Assembly (NCBI RefSeq): GCF_036898095.1
Contig: NC_090765.1
Coordinates: forward strand, 27,203,678 to 27,267,677
DNA from: Palaemon carinicauda
Lineage: Eukaryota; Arthropoda; Malacostraca; Decapoda; Palaemonidae
Direction of reading: 5' to 3'
DNA: 64,000 nt
Every line of letters starts with the position of its first letter. Position 1 is the stretch's first letter. Under the pieces are notes generated by a model. The model had not been told where the DNA came from. It saw only the letters and a program-made list of their open reading frames with translations, and made no database searches. A program made the position numbers and the translations under genes. Below, piece by piece: positions 13,571-25,560 of this stretch.

Positions 13571-15605
13571 AATCTAAGTGCATCAGAACATAAAGAATAC
13601 AAAAGTCAACTGAAAACATCCAATCTTCCCTTGGAATTGCAGCTAAAATTGTGGAGGGGTCTAAGAAGAACCGGGTTAGAACTAAAAACTTGAGATGAGA
13701 AACATACAGAACTTGTTTTTAACTTATTGAAGCTTCTGGAACAAAAAAAAAAAAAAACAGATGATTGTATAACCCTGAAGAAGGAACTAATACTTATACA
13801 TCATTCGTTTCGATATCAACATAAATATGTCGTTTTGTAAAATGCCCGTATTTTCTGGATTGCTAACATACAAAATAAATGACTTCGGTACAGTAGATAA
13901 CAGTACTGGAATTTAAAAAGACAACTGGCAGCTCAGCCTTATCACTATTATAACCCAAAGGTCTGGAAGAAGCAGACTCCAAAATTGATGGAAATGAGAC
14001 AACCGGCACTAAATGTTTCATGAAATGTTCTTATCATTTGGTAAATTTGTCAACTTTTCATCCCCTATCAAACAGAGTAGATTTTCGATTCAAATGATGG
14101 TGTGCAGAGTTTTAAACAACAGTTTCATTAACTGAATCCACTTCTATGTTCTTTTCAAGTTTTTTCAAAGGAAAAGTTCTAATTTCCACCGGCAAAGAGA
14201 GAGAAGTTCCTTTTTTTAATAGCCGCTAACATTAATTAACTTGTCAGAAATAGGTACATACTCTAAATAGGTAACTGGAAAGAAAAAATATCAACACAAA
14301 TAGGCACATGCTCTGTATACAGGACATAGACATTAAAGGAGGAAAAAGCTCATGTGAGATTTGAAATCTCATTAAATTCAAGTTCAAGAATTTTGTTACA
14401 TGTGATAGAAGAGATTTCAAAAGATTATCAATATTAACAAGCCTATTGCCTAACAAACCATTAAATTCAGACAGAAGTTTAAAGCAAGACCAAATACTTC
14501 AACCATTTGAATAACCAACCCACCTACTGTACCTATCTAAATGGTAAGACGTACAATAGTGTCCCAATTATGTAAAAATTTGGTCGATCCACGGCTTTGT
14601 AAAACTGGCAAATCGCAGATTTCAATGCACATAACATGAATAATTCCATTAAAGCAAAACAAATGACAACTTACCTAGTCAAACCTTTTTACTACCCATT
14701 TGAATACTTTCTAAGTACTACAGTATACTGTACTTTTTCTCTATACTGTACTTTTTCTATTATGAAATTACTATGAATAGATAAAACATTTAAAAGGTTC
14801 TCAAGCTATAACTTGAAAAAATTTAAAATTACACCCAGGATGGGTGTAAATACCGTATATTTCTGCATAAGACAACCTAAAATTGGGGCAAATTTTAATG
14901 AATTCAGGTCACATTTGTTATAAAAGATGACTGGTGAATTACAAAAACATCAGTACTATGGGATAGGTTTTGCCGTATCATTTAAAATCCAAAATTAACT
15001 AAATAAAGCTGATTTTATTAGCGTGCCTATCCTAACCACACCACCTAAAATGGAAACTACTGTTTTGTTTATGTTTCAACACAGCACTGCCAATCATAAT
15101 AAACAAATGAGCGCATTGCCACATGAGTATAGGTTAGCTTTTGCAGCAACAGATATCTTACCAAGTATTGGTTATGTAATCATTTTTTTATTACTAATGT
15201 TGGTTTACTTACTCTTTCCTTAAAACTTGAAATGAAATGAATGCAATTTTATATAATGTTTTTTTCCGAAGCACACTGCCTGAAACTAAAATCTTTCGTT
15301 TGTTTACGTTTCATCACCGATAATGATGAAAACACAAATGCATTCACACATCCAGGTGATAACTAATGATACTAAGAGCTTTTAGTAATTATTACGTTAT
15401 TACTGTACAAAAATTTTACCTTCCGTATCCCTAAGTCAGTTTAATTCCGTATCAACTTGAACCCATATCAATTATGGAAACACCAGTCAGAAAAGAAGAA
15501 AGTACTGCACTAGTTTCAAGTTAAGGTGCAAGATTAGAGAAAGTGAGGATAATTTGAATCATGATGGTTTTTTTCATGAAAAATTAATATTACACTAATA
15601 AAAAT
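13571..15605. other. AT-rich DNA without a recognisable gene
   Basis: No domain-bearing frame or element boundary was recognised. A 66-codon frame at 15023-15223 (+) is hydrophobic at its end but resembles nothing I know. The first few hundred bases may still belong to the decayed DIRS relic. Confidence 0.4.
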
Positions 15606-15697
15606 TAGTGGAAGGTGCAAATTATGGGACATGAAGTTGAATCCTAACAAAACTCAATGTATGATTGTTAGTAGATCGAGGACAGTGGCTCCTCAAC
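15606..15697 (+). pseudogene. LINE reverse transcriptase fragment (family A, upstream part)
   Basis: The plus strand reads LWDMKLNPNKTQCMIVSRSR, the palm/thumb region seen in jockey/CR1-like non-LTR retrotransposons just after the YxDD block. It breaks off after about 30 codons. The continuation, starting ILGVILDSKFTFEKHI, appears only at 16910, so about 1.2 kb of other repeat DNA now separates two halves of the same RT. Degenerate copies of the same family occur at 34690-34860 and 43740-44760. Confidence 0.7.
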
Positions 15698-15949
15698 ATC
15701 AAGATCTGAGCAATGATGATGTTTGGGTTGACCTCTGATCTGAAGATTTGCATCTGAATGGTTGACAGTGGCATTACAAATGACATCAGAAATTCCGGAA
15801 GGTTAATTTCATTCACCACCCACTAGCTCTGACCCAGTTTTTTTCAGTACATATAATTATTCTCACTAGCATCACCCAACCAGTGACTAAAGAAATCTCT
15901 AAACTCTCATTTTTACAGTTAATCTTTTTCCCCCACCTTTATCTCTAAA

Positions 15950-16270
15950 CTAAGAGGTCAGTTGCCTGATGCGCCCTCTCCAATGCCTTCGATTAAAGGC
16001 ATCCGCTTCCACCAAACCTATTCTCTCCATATCATCCTTCACCTTATCTCGCCATCTACTGTAATTCTCTGCCTCCCTCGTGATCTTCTCCCCCTTACAG
16101 GTTCCTCCTAAGCCCTCCCCACCATCCATCCTTAACACATGCCCACACCATCTCGGTCGTGATACTCTTATCATCTCCGTAATCTTCACTACATCAGCCA
16201 TTCTTCTTATTTTCTCATTTTCGAATCTTTCAAACAGTGATATTCCCATGACCCACCTTAACATTCTCAT
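15950..16270 (-). pseudogene. C-terminal fragment of an APE-type LINE ORF2
   Basis: A 106-codon frame on the minus strand carries RMLRWVMGISLFERFENEKI, then RPRWCGHVLRM, and ends with WRDKVKDDMERIGL and RRHWRGRIRQL. This is the conserved tail found after the RT domain of RTE-like and related endonuclease/reverse-transcriptase polyproteins (R-W-x-GH-x-x-RM block and basic W-R tail). The endonuclease and RT proper are missing. It belongs to a family different from the LINE fragments around it and lies on the other strand. Confidence 0.7.
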
Positions 16271-16274
16271 CTAA

Positions 16275-16905
16275 CCTTAGGTTAGCCAGGTCACCAACCA
16301 TCTGTTGAGATACTATTGCTAGAGTTATGGGGATCTTTGACTGGCCAGACAGTACTAAATTGTATCCTTCTATCTGGTTACGGTTCATTTTCCCTTTGCT
16401 ACACACGCACAAATCTGGCCTATTCTTTACATATTCTCTTCTGTCCACACACACACCTGACAACACTGAGATTACTAAACAATTCTTCTTCACACAGAGG
16501 GTTACTGCACTGTAATTGTTCAGTGGCCACTTTCCTTTTGGTAAGGGTAGAAGGGACTCTAGCTATGGTAAGCAGCTCTTCTAGGACACTACAAAATTAA
16601 ACCACTGTTCTCTAGTCTTGGGTAGTGCCATAGCCTCTATACCATGGTCTTCCACTGTCTTAGGTTAGAGTTCTCTTGCTTGAGGGTAGACTCGGCACGC
16701 TATTCTATCTTATTTCTTTTCCTCTTGTTTTGTTAAAGTTTTCATAATTTATACAGGATATTTATTTTAATGTTAATAATCTTAAAATATTTTTTTTCCC
16801 TTGTTTCCTTTCCTCACTGGGCTATTTTCCCTGTTGGAGAACTGGGGTTAGAGCATTCTGCTTTTCCAACTAGAGTTGTAGCTTAGCAATTAATAATAAT
16901 AACAA
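16275..16905 (+). mobile_element. Dispersed 630-bp non-coding repeat with AAT tail
   Basis: The block runs from 'ggttagccaggtcaccaacc' to 'gttgtagcttagcaatta' and ends in (AAT)n. It is colinear with 54062-54712, and parts recur at 5366-5575 and, inverted, at 11340-11635. The copies share long exact words such as 'ggtagtgccatagcctct' and 'atggtcttccactgtctt'. No conserved frame is seen, so it looks like a SINE-like or LINE 3'-UTR-derived element. It helps to split LINE family A at this locus. Confidence 0.7.
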
Positions 16906-17480
16906 CTCTATGATTCTTACAATTTTAGGTGTGATTCTTGACAGCAAATTTACTTTTGAAAAACACATTAGGTCTGTGTCTTCTTCAATTGCACAAAAAA
17001 TTGGCTTATTGAGTAAGTCTTTTAAGATTTTCAGTGATCAATCTACTCTGAAAAAGTATTTTCATTCTTTCATTCTACCTTATGTGTATTGTTCTCCTGT
17101 TTGGTCTTCAGCTGCTGATTCTCATCTCAATTTGCTGGACAGGAACTTAGTCTATTAAATTTCTTATTCCTGATCAACATATTAATCTCTGGCACCATCG
17201 TTCAATTAGATCGTTATGCATGTTGCATAAGATTTTTCATAATTCTGATCATCCTTCACATTCAGATCTTCCTGGACAGTTCCATCCCGTTTGTAATACT
17301 AGGCAAGCAGTTAATTCTAATAGTCAGGCCTTCTCCAGCATGAGGCTCAATACTACACAGTATTCTAGAAGTTTTATTCCAGCTGTGACCAAGTTGTGGA
17401 ATGATCTTCCTCCTCGGGTCATTGAATGAGTAGAACTTCTAAAGTTCAATCTTGCAGCAAATGTTTTTATGTTGAACACT
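16906..17480 (+). pseudogene. LINE reverse transcriptase C-terminal region (family A)
   Basis: The first frame (16910-17158) reads ILGVILDSKFTFEKHI, then FHSFILPYVYCSPVWSSA and HLNLLDRNL. After a frameshift near 17155 a second frame continues with WHHRSIRSLCMLHKI, then TTQYSRSFIPAVTKLWNDLP. This is the thumb and C-terminal domain of jockey/CR1-like LINE RTs (LGV-x-LD, Y-C-S-P-V-W and the final LWNDLP). It is the downstream half of the fragment at 15606-15697. The frameshift and 5' separation make it a pseudogene. Confidence 0.8.
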
Positions 17481-17489
17481 GACATAAGA

Positions 17490-19236
17490 CTTTTTATAAT
17501 AATAATAATAATATTACTACTAACATCATTAACACTACCATTGAAATTCTAGAAAGGTTAGAGATAGAGAAAGATAAAAGTTGCAGAGAATGTAACCACA
17601 ACTCAATGTTTATATTTTCTCAGGAGGACTCGCATTGATAAAAGTTGATTTCATTGTTGATATGAAATTTTCCTCAAATTGTCTATTCATTATGAAATTA
17701 TGCCAATAAAATGTAAGGTAAATATGGTTTGGTTATATTTATTATCAGTTAGGCCTGCACTAGCCTATCAATACTTGAAAAGCCAAGCATTTTTATACAT
17801 TTTGTGCAGCGTTGCTTGCAGACTTTGAATGGCTTCACAGAGACAGAAAATTTATTTTTGAGAACTAACGACTGCATAAAAGGGGAATCGTACAATTCGA
17901 ACACGCATATTTCAGGACCTTATTGTAGTCTGAAGCACAAGGGGGCAAGCAGAGAAGGGGAAGCCCGAGAAACTATCTACAAATAAAGACTTTTTTTTTC
18001 ATTTTCTTCAGGTCTAGTTTCAGTTCAATGTAAGTTATCAGACAGAAGACCCTCTGATAAAGAGCTACACTCAATACAACGCACGAGCAAGGTACACGTG
18101 AGTACTCTGTACGTAATGTATTTTGCTGATAGGAGATTTTTCACTATGCATTCTCAACAAAACACAATTAAAAAAAATTTGGAAAATATACATAAAAAAA
18201 CTCATTTAGAAGGAAGCAAGAACTGTACTGTAACAGCTAAAAGTGCAGAAAAATAAAGCAATGCAATTACTTGTAGCCAAAACTTCATCAATAAAAAGAA
18301 TGAACAAAATGGTGGCATGTAGGTGGGGTTGCTGTTTACTTGTTCGTTTATTTCACCGGTGCCTCTTTCGTATGAGAACAAGGTTTTACAAATGTCACAC
18401 CAAAAACAATATCAGCTTTTATTTTGGTATAAGTTTTCCATTCTTAGAATAAATAGCAAATATATACCATCAAATTTCATTAAAACAATCATCATTCATA
18501 ATTAATGTTCCAATATATACCAGGAAATTTCATTAAAACAATCATCATTTATAATTAAGTGTTATAAGTGCTTCTACAGTAGTTGTTGCTAATCCCTTAA
18601 AGGGGCAGAGGTAAGCTCAAAATAATTCTGACATTCAAAAATCAGACTTCTTATCAACACTGACCCTTAGAGAACCATCCAAATCACTCAAGTTTTACAG
18701 TACACCAAGTTACTTATCTTATCTTCTTGTATACAGTAAACAGATCCTTATCTACATGGTCTCAATGAATATCAAAACAAACCGAAAACTAAGACGTAAA
18801 TATTCATCTACAATATCTTCGTGACACAAAAATGCATAAGACGATGCATTTGTAAAGATATGTAAGGGATCCTTTTGTCAAGTACTTTACAACAATAATG
18901 TAGAAGAAATTACACACCACAGACAAAGGTCAAAGGTAAAAGATCGCATTAACCATTTAATTATACTGTAATATAGATTGCCTGAAGATCTATACTGTTA
19001 TAAACTAGAGCCTATGTCTTTAAATTCATGTCTCATATGAAATCGAATACAAATTTCATTGCCATCATCATCGTCACCACCACACTAGGTAAGTCTTGAT
19101 TGTCCCAAACCCAGCACTCGGGTAAACCATTTCACTTTGTATGCTTTCAATGAAGTTAGTCCTTATGTTATGATACTCATAGTGTCACTTTAAAGAAGAA
19201 TAATTGTAATAGAATGTATTGTAAAAAAAAAATGAC
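17490..19236. other. AT-rich DNA without a gene; local duplication
   Basis: No coding signal was recognised. At 18461-18509 and 18515-18561 a block of about 47 bp (core 'aaatttcattaaaacaatca') is duplicated in tandem with few changes. The rest is AT-rich unique-looking DNA leading up to the left end of DIRS copy 1. Confidence 0.5.
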
Positions 19237-19293
19237 AAAATGACAAATTCAGAGATAATTTGCATTTTTCTTTAACTAATAAAAACCTTGAGT

Positions 19294-19455
19294 TATTTAT
19301 TTGGATTATATTTTGGTAAAGCTGGAAGGTAGCCATTAGACTTGAAATGCGAGGTGGCAACCCTGCCTAACCACTTGAGCAGGTAGGCTCGGGATGGCTT
19401 GGGGGTACCCAGCCGCCTCTATATATACTCTCGCAGCAGTGAGGTACGTCACTTT
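19294..19455 (+). repeat. Left inverted terminal repeat of DIRS copy 1
   Basis: The block including 'agctggaaggtagccattag', 'gcgaggtggcaaccctgc' and 'cagcagtgaggtacgtcact' is repeated inverted at 27018-27180 with scattered substitutions. In minus-strand orientation it is the 3' end of the element. Confidence 0.85.
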
Positions 19456-19504
19456 CGATTGCAGGCAGGACTTCTGGGGGACAGGTAATGGCAGGCCAAT
19501 TTAT

Positions 19505-19610
19505 ATAAATAACACCAAGTTTGTATTAGTTACAAAAATTGACAAATTATCTCCAAATTTATCATTTGTTCCCATACCAACAAACCTTCCTTTATTTATT
19601 TGGATGAGTC
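19505..19610 (+). repeat. Internal complementary region of DIRS copy 1
   Basis: The first half is the reverse complement of the outer left end (about 19237-19300). The second half ('catttgttcccataccaaca' onward) is the reverse complement of the outer right end (about 27165-27209). Read through, it equals the two element ends joined head to tail, the arrangement expected for the circular intermediate of DIRS1. Confidence 0.8.
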
Positions 19611-20009
19611 ACTCTTAGGTGGGTGGAAGTCCTAAGTGTGGCATGGACATTGACCCGGTTTTACCTAGTACAGTATACAGTATGACTGCGGTCTAGGGAA
19701 AAACTTTGACACCTTGCTCAAATAAAAATAGTGAGTATAAAAGTGGACTGTGGAATTCAGTGTAATAGAGTTTTTTGTCTTGTATGAACACCTGAGTTTA
19801 TATAGGAAAAAACAAGACGTATCCCATTGCTTACCTCGCAGAAACCAATGGGGACGTGGACAGAATATAAATTTATAACTTATACTAGGCTACACAAGGG
19901 AAGTGATAATTATCTGCAAAGGTTGAAGGCAGCTTGCAGAGGAACCCATGAGAGGGGAAGATGAAGTAAGGAAAAAGCCAGACATACTCTTATTCATCCG
20001 AGTCTTAAC

Positions 20010-20880
20010 CCGGGTAACCCATGCCCTCAACCAGCTGCTGCTTATCCATCAAGGAGCCTGAGGTATTCTTAAACCATTTGTTGAGCAGCCATCACAGGAC
20101 CAATTGTGAATGTATCGAGTCTCCTATGGGTCACGTCTTTTAGGTAATAAGCTGTGAAAGTAGCTTGTCTCTTCCACACACCCGCTTGTAGTAATTGCAA
20201 CAAGGAGAAGTTGCGTTTGAATGCCAAGAAAGTGCTAATTCCCCCAACATCATCGGCAAGTTGGAGGAGGATCGGGAGCTAAGACTCTTTCGATCACTTG
20301 GAGGATCCAGGAGGAAACCATGTTTTAAGTGATCCTCCTCTTTATTCTTCCTGAGCTAACAAACAGACGTGTTAGTCTGGGCCGTGTTGCTGCAGTGCAT
20401 TCAAGATAGTATCTCAAACTCCTCACAGGGCATAGTAACAACTGATCTGAGTCATTGGTTACAGAACAGAAATTCGCATCTGAAAGGGCCCGAATCTATG
20501 GTCCAGTACCCCCGGGATTTTGAGTCTTAGCAATGAACTCAGGGACGATGCTGAGTGTCACCCCCCCCCCCTCCTTTTAAATGGGTGTCATATGAGAGGC
20601 CATGAAGTTCACTAACTCTCTTTGCCAGGCTAGATCGAGTAGGAACGTCGTCCTCATAGTGAGGTTTCGGTCACTTGCATGGCGTAATGGTTCGTAGGGA
20701 GATCCTTTCAAGGATATCAAGACATGAATCCCCTTCCAAGGAGGAGGCCTAATCTCTGAATGAAGGCAAGTAACCTCATAACTCCATATGAGTAAAGAAA
20801 GCTCCAACGAAGAGGAAATGTCAACTCCTTTCAGCTTAAAGGCGAGGCTTAAAGCCAAGAGATAGCCTTTCATCGACAAG
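20010..20880 (-). pseudogene. DIRS tyrosine recombinase remnant, copy 1
   Basis: The frame at 20879-20577 begins MKGYLLALSLAFKL and later has EPLRHASDRNLTMRTTFLL, matching the N-terminal and first-arginine part of the recombinase at 46672-47844. Further left one frame gives FLAFKRNFSLLQLLQAGVW and then FTAYYLKDVTHRRLDTF, which contains the nucleophilic-tyrosine segment. The H-x-x-R motif reads D-D-V-G at 20243-20254, so two catalytic residues are replaced. Stops and shifts separate the blocks. The enzyme would have inserted the circular element copy, and this one is inferred to be dead. Confidence 0.75.
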
Positions 20881-20899
20881 ACAGAAAGAAGCTTTTCCT

Positions 20900-22352
20900 C
20901 CCGAAGTTATATAAGGAACTCCACTATTATTGGAATAGTGGCATCAAGTGGAGAGAGAGTCCTTCCACGACACCAACCACAGAAGACTCCATTTAGCCTC
21001 GTAGACTGAGGCTGAGGACTTACACAAGTAACCGGACATTCTCTACGCAACATGTCGTGAAAAGCCCTTCTGAAAGATGAGACGCTGGATAGACTCCAGG
21101 CGTGAAATCGAAGCAACTGCATGGTCCAATGAAAGATGTTCCCGTGTGGTTGTCTTATTAGATCTGGTCGTGGAGGAAGCCCTCGCGGTAGATCTACTAG
21201 AAGTTGCAGGAGGTCCGGGGTCTACTCTGCATGATGCCTTAGCGGACCTACAAGGGTTATCATTAGATCTTTGGATGCTCTGGTCTTGTTGAGCAGTCTT
21301 TTCATCAGACAAAACAGGGGAAAGGTGTACATGTCGATCTTGTCCCCCTGTTGTTGAAGTGCATCTTGCCATAGAGCCTGAGGGTCCGGGACTGGAGAAC
21401 AGTACAGCAGAAGCTTGCTGTTCAGAGATGTTGCGAACAGATCTACAATAGGGGAACCCCACAAAGTCAAGACTTTGTTGGCTATCTGACGATTCAAAGA
21501 CCATTCGGAGTCTACTATCTGAGTAGCTCTGCTCAGATTCTCAGCGAGCACATTCATCCTGCCAGAAATGAAGTGAGCTGATAGAGACATCAAATGGTCT
21601 TCTGACCATCTGAGGATCTTCACTGCAAGATGGCATAGAGGCTGCAAAAAGGTACCACCCTGTTTGTTTATGTAAGCCACTACAGTACTGTGGTGGTGTC
21701 GCTCATCAACACCATAGAGTGACCTGCTAGCAATTGTTGGAACTGATGAAGAGCCAGGTAGGCTGCTATCATCTCTAAAAGATTTATGTGCTGGTACCTT
21801 TGTGACTCCGACCAAGGGCCGGAGATTACATGGTGCAGCAGGTGAGCCTCTCCCACCCCTTATTTTGATGCATCTGTGAAGAGCATCAAATCCAGAGGGG
21901 GAACGACAAGATTCTAGCACCGTTGAAGGGTTTCGTCTGCCATCCACCAGTTCAAATCCGTCACCTGGTCCTGAGTTATTGGAACTCGAGTGTTCAGTGG
22001 ATCGCAGTGTTGGTTCCACACGGACTTCAGCTGCCATTGTAGGGATCTTATCATGAGGTGGCCGTTTGGAACTAGATGGATGAGAGAGGTTAGATGGCCT
22101 AACAGACGCAACCAACGAGAAGCCGGAAGGATTTCTTGGACGGTGTCTATTATCACACCGAGGTATACCAGACTTTGTGAAGGTTGCAGGAAAGAATTCT
22201 CGTGATTTATCAGGATCCCCAGGGGACCTTCTCTGTGCTTCAGCCATAGAGCTTCCCTTACTTGCCGCAGCGTTCTTGGGATTCGTCTTGGTGTCCTTCA
22301 ACTCCCTACGTATAGGACGTTCCTCCGGGGTCTTAGGAGGGGGAACTTGCAA
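20900..22352 (-). pseudogene. DIRS RT thumb / RNase H / C-terminal domain remnant, copy 1
   Basis: A frame at 21914-22156 carries the RT thumb segment (LVPNGHLMIRSLQWQLKSVW). The long 376-codon frame at 21222-22352 becomes meaningful in its second half: STVVAYINKQGGTFLQPL and GRMNVLAENLSRATQI are the late RNase H blocks, and SPIVDLFATSLNSKLLLYCS with PVPDPQALWQDAL is the DIRS-specific domain that follows (often discussed as methyltransferase-like). The two frames differ, and the RT palm with its YxDD box is missing, so the gene is broken. The first half of the long frame is probably an out-of-frame reading. Confidence 0.75.
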
Positions 22353-23393
22353 GGTTTTCGAGGCACCTGACGAAGCTTTGGCAGTAGGAGCTGAAGGCTC
22401 CTCCTCTGGAGGGGCTAAGGAAATCAGACGCCTGTCTGAGGAATGGTCATTCTCATGATCAGGTTCGGTCCTAGGTCATTTGGGAGAAGGTCGGGTTGAG
22501 GAGCCACGCGCTGATGGATTGCGCGACTGCCTGCCTCTACCTCTAGATGAGGAACATCTAGACCTTGATTGGGAACGCGCAGTTCGTGATCATGAACAAG
22601 CTGTCCGTGAACAGGAGCATCTAGCTCTTTTTCGAGAACGGCGTGAGCGTCATGACTTTCTAGCTCGCGAACGTGAATGTCGTTCTCGTGAACGGCGCCC
22701 TCGTGAACGGGAGCGTTGTCCTCACAAGCGCGAGCACCGTTCTCATGATCTAGATCGTAGAGATCTAGAATGCGAGTGTCTGGACCTAGGTCTAGACTGT
22801 GCTCAGGATTGTGCAGAGCGCGATCGCGAGGCTTCTCCTCGAAGAGGAATGCCTTCAAGGAGAGCTCCAGTCTCATTAACGCAAAGTTCTAGAGCATGAA
22901 TGCCTTCCAGAAGAAGAGCATTTGACCTACGATCCATCAGCTCTTGCAATCTTCGCAAAAGGCGATCAAGGGAAGAGTGTCCAAAAGGGTGAGGAAATGG
23001 CGATGCTCGTCCTTTCGTGCTGCTGCTGGTAGGAGGGCTGGTCCCCGGAAGATCAACACCTGCAACCTGCGGGTTCCTGTAAGGAGAAACAAAGGGTTGA
23101 GGGTTACAGGACGATGAGGTCCCAGGATGGCGAGAGGGTTCGTCGTCAACAAGAGGCTGTTGGTGAGGTGAACGCAAGTGATCACCTCGTCCGCGTCTGG
23201 AAGGGCCAGAAGGCGAAAGAAGGACTTCGCTCATTCCAGAGCGTGAGATGTTGATAGCTCTGGAGAAGGATCCTTCCTACCACCGCGCTGAAGGAGACGC
23301 AGAAGTTCCTCCTTCAAGGGGGTCCCGAAATCCCTAAGGTCGGCCACACTTGCAAAAGATCTAAAGGGAGAATGGCTCCTAGGCACCTGGAGG
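22353..23393 (-). pseudogene. DIRS gag-like remnant with Arg/Ser-rich stretch, copy 1
   Basis: The position between the RT remnant and the 5' terminal repeat is that of DIRS ORF1 (gag-like). A frame at 22803-23234 is Ser/Pro/Arg-rich. Downstream, in the third minus frame around 22620-22800, the sequence reads as an RS-type domain, for example QRSRSRGRRSRERHSRSRAR, interrupted by TGA codons that look like decayed CGA arginine codons. The segment continues on the other side of the hAT insertion (26529-27017). No matrix or capsid fold is claimed. The RS content suggests RNA binding or nuclear-speckle targeting, which is inference. Confidence 0.55.
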
Positions 23394-23624
23394 CAGGGCA
23401 TGTAGTACGGTACGGTTCGGTACGATATTACGGTACGGTTCGGTTTTTTGGGGGATGTAAGTACGGTTCGATATTACGGTACAATATTTTCCTTTGAGTT
23501 CAGTACGGTACGAAAGTACAATTTTTTTTTTTTCGTACTTAATCGTACCATTTCCGTACCAAGTTCAGATAGGTGTCGCAAGCAGCCAAGCCCCCGCCGC
23601 CCAACCGCCCTATCTGCTATGTAT

Positions 23625-24139
23625 CTTGACAGAAGATAGAATGTTCTCCTCACCGAAGAACAGAAGGAACTTAGTCAAATACATCTTCTTGGACTCTGGA
23701 AAAAATTAAAACTATTTCTTCTACTAGTACTATGTCGTCAGTCTCTATGCTGGCAAAAGATGATTCATTCACGAGCGGCGATAGTGATGGTGAAGGTGAC
23801 TCAGCACTTGGGTCAGTAGATATAGTAGAGCAATTACTCCGAGTCAGTGATGTAAGCAGAGCAACTGATACCACAAACAAAGAGAGTGAAGTGGCTGAGC
23901 ATATCAAAATGTTCGCCAAAGCTTCACGTATCAGTAAAAATGAGTGTATTTTCCAGTGGTGGCATTATCAACAAGAAAGTGCACTAAAAAATCTTGCTGA
24001 AGTAGCAGTTGCTCTGCCTGTTACTCAAGCGAGTGTAGAGCGCACATTCTCTGGGTTGCGCTATATTCTTAATGATTTAAGACTAGGTCTAAAAGAGGAT
24101 ATTGTTGAAGCTGTAATGCTATTACGCTGCAACACATAA
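23625..24139 (+). pseudogene. hAT transposase C-terminal fragment
   Basis: The 135-codon frame 23732-24139 contains ECIFQWWHYQQ, LAEVAVALPVTQASVERTFS and GLRYILNDLRLGLKEDIVEA, the hAT C-terminal dimerisation domain (WW, aromatic/hydrophobic block, ERxFS, R-x-x-L). Just upstream, in another frame from about 23640, NVLLTEEQKELSQIHLLGLW fits the preceding part of the same transposase, so a frameshift lies near 23700-23730. The N-terminal zinc finger and the DDE catalytic core are missing. The product could not move the element. The orientation is opposite to the DIRS host copy. Confidence 0.8.
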
Positions 24140-24634
24140 AACTGTATGAATGTCTAATACTGTATAACTGAACATTTTCCTTTTGTAACCTTAGCAAAAT
24201 AAAATTGTATTACTGTATATCATTTATGTATTACATAACACCAATCTTGAAGTGGAAGTAGTAGTACAGTGGTACCTCTACATACGAATTTAATTTGTTC
24301 CACAACCAACTTCGGATGTAGAAAATGTTCGGATGTAGAAACGAATTTTCCCATACAAATACATGGTAATTCATTTAATTCGTTCCTCAGCCTAAAAACC
24401 CATAATAAATCCTTAATAAATGGCTACACATAATTACACATAACAATAACATAACTGCATAATATGAAAGAAGCATGTAAAAAAGATAATTATAAAGAAA
24501 TGATAAATAAAAAATGTGTTTTATTGCCACTTTACCTTAGAGACAGGCCAACGCAGGTGTAGGATTTGCTACGCTAAGAGGAGACGGACGATCGGCGAGA
24601 AGGTAGACATGGTGTTAACATGTTCCTTAAATAC

Positions 24635-24636
<2 letters not shown>

Positions 24637-24712
<76 letters not shown>

Positions 24713-24751
24713 TTCTTCACTGTTAGTGTTAGAGACGTCTATTAATTTTTT

Positions 24752-24819
<68 letters not shown>
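24637..24819 (+). repeat. (CT)n and (GA)n microsatellites in fold-back arm
   Basis: A pure CT run at 24637-24707 is followed after about 46 bases by a pure GA run at 24754-24819. The two runs are mutually complementary and could form a local hairpin. Confidence 0.9.
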
Positions 24820-24822
<3 letters not shown>

Positions 24823-25468
24823 AACAAAAATGAGAGATTAAACAAAAATGTGTTGTGTACATATGATTTTTAACAGCGTTAACGAGTTGAAAGACAGTTA
24901 AATGTAACTAAAAAAAACAATATCAGCGAATCTGAATTCCTTTATTAACTAAAACAAATATTGATACAAACACACTCGTGTGCGTATGCGCAAACACACA
25001 CACACGCACGAGGAGACACGATTGGCGAGGAGGTAGAGATGGTGACTGCGATAACATACCGTAACTTACACTACGGAAATTTTAATCTAACTTAGCTTAT
25101 TTATTTTTTTTTTTAATTTTTATATTTCATATTTTTTACATTTTTTTTTCTTTTAATTTTTTATTTTCATCACTTTCAGTGACGAGTTACGGTATGTTAT
25201 CGCAGTCACCATCTCTACCTCCTCCCCGACCGTCTCTCTTATTGCGTAGCAATTCTTGCACCTGTGTGTGTGTTTGTGCATACGCACACAAGTGTGTTTG
25301 TATCAATATTTGTTTTAGTTAATAAAGGAATTCAGATTAGCTGTTATTACTTTCTTAGTTACATTTAATTGTTTTTCAACTTGTTGACGCTGTTAAAAAT
25401 CATATGTACTCTAAACACATTTTTGTTTAATCTCTCTCTCGGGAAAAAAAAATACTATAACAGTGAAG

Positions 25469-25471
<3 letters not shown>

Positions 25472-25557
<86 letters not shown>
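25472..25557 (+). repeat. (GA)n microsatellite in the opposite fold-back arm
   Basis: An uninterrupted GA run of about 43 repeats lies in the right arm, at the place expected from pairing with the left-arm CT run. Confidence 0.9.

Positions 25558-25560
<3 letters not shown>

Noticed and set aside
22480..22899. Plus-strand 139-codon Arg/Glu-rich protein
   Set aside because: It is the antisense reading of the RS-rich gag repeat of DIRS copy 1 (CGTGAACG-type repeats give long open frames on both strands).
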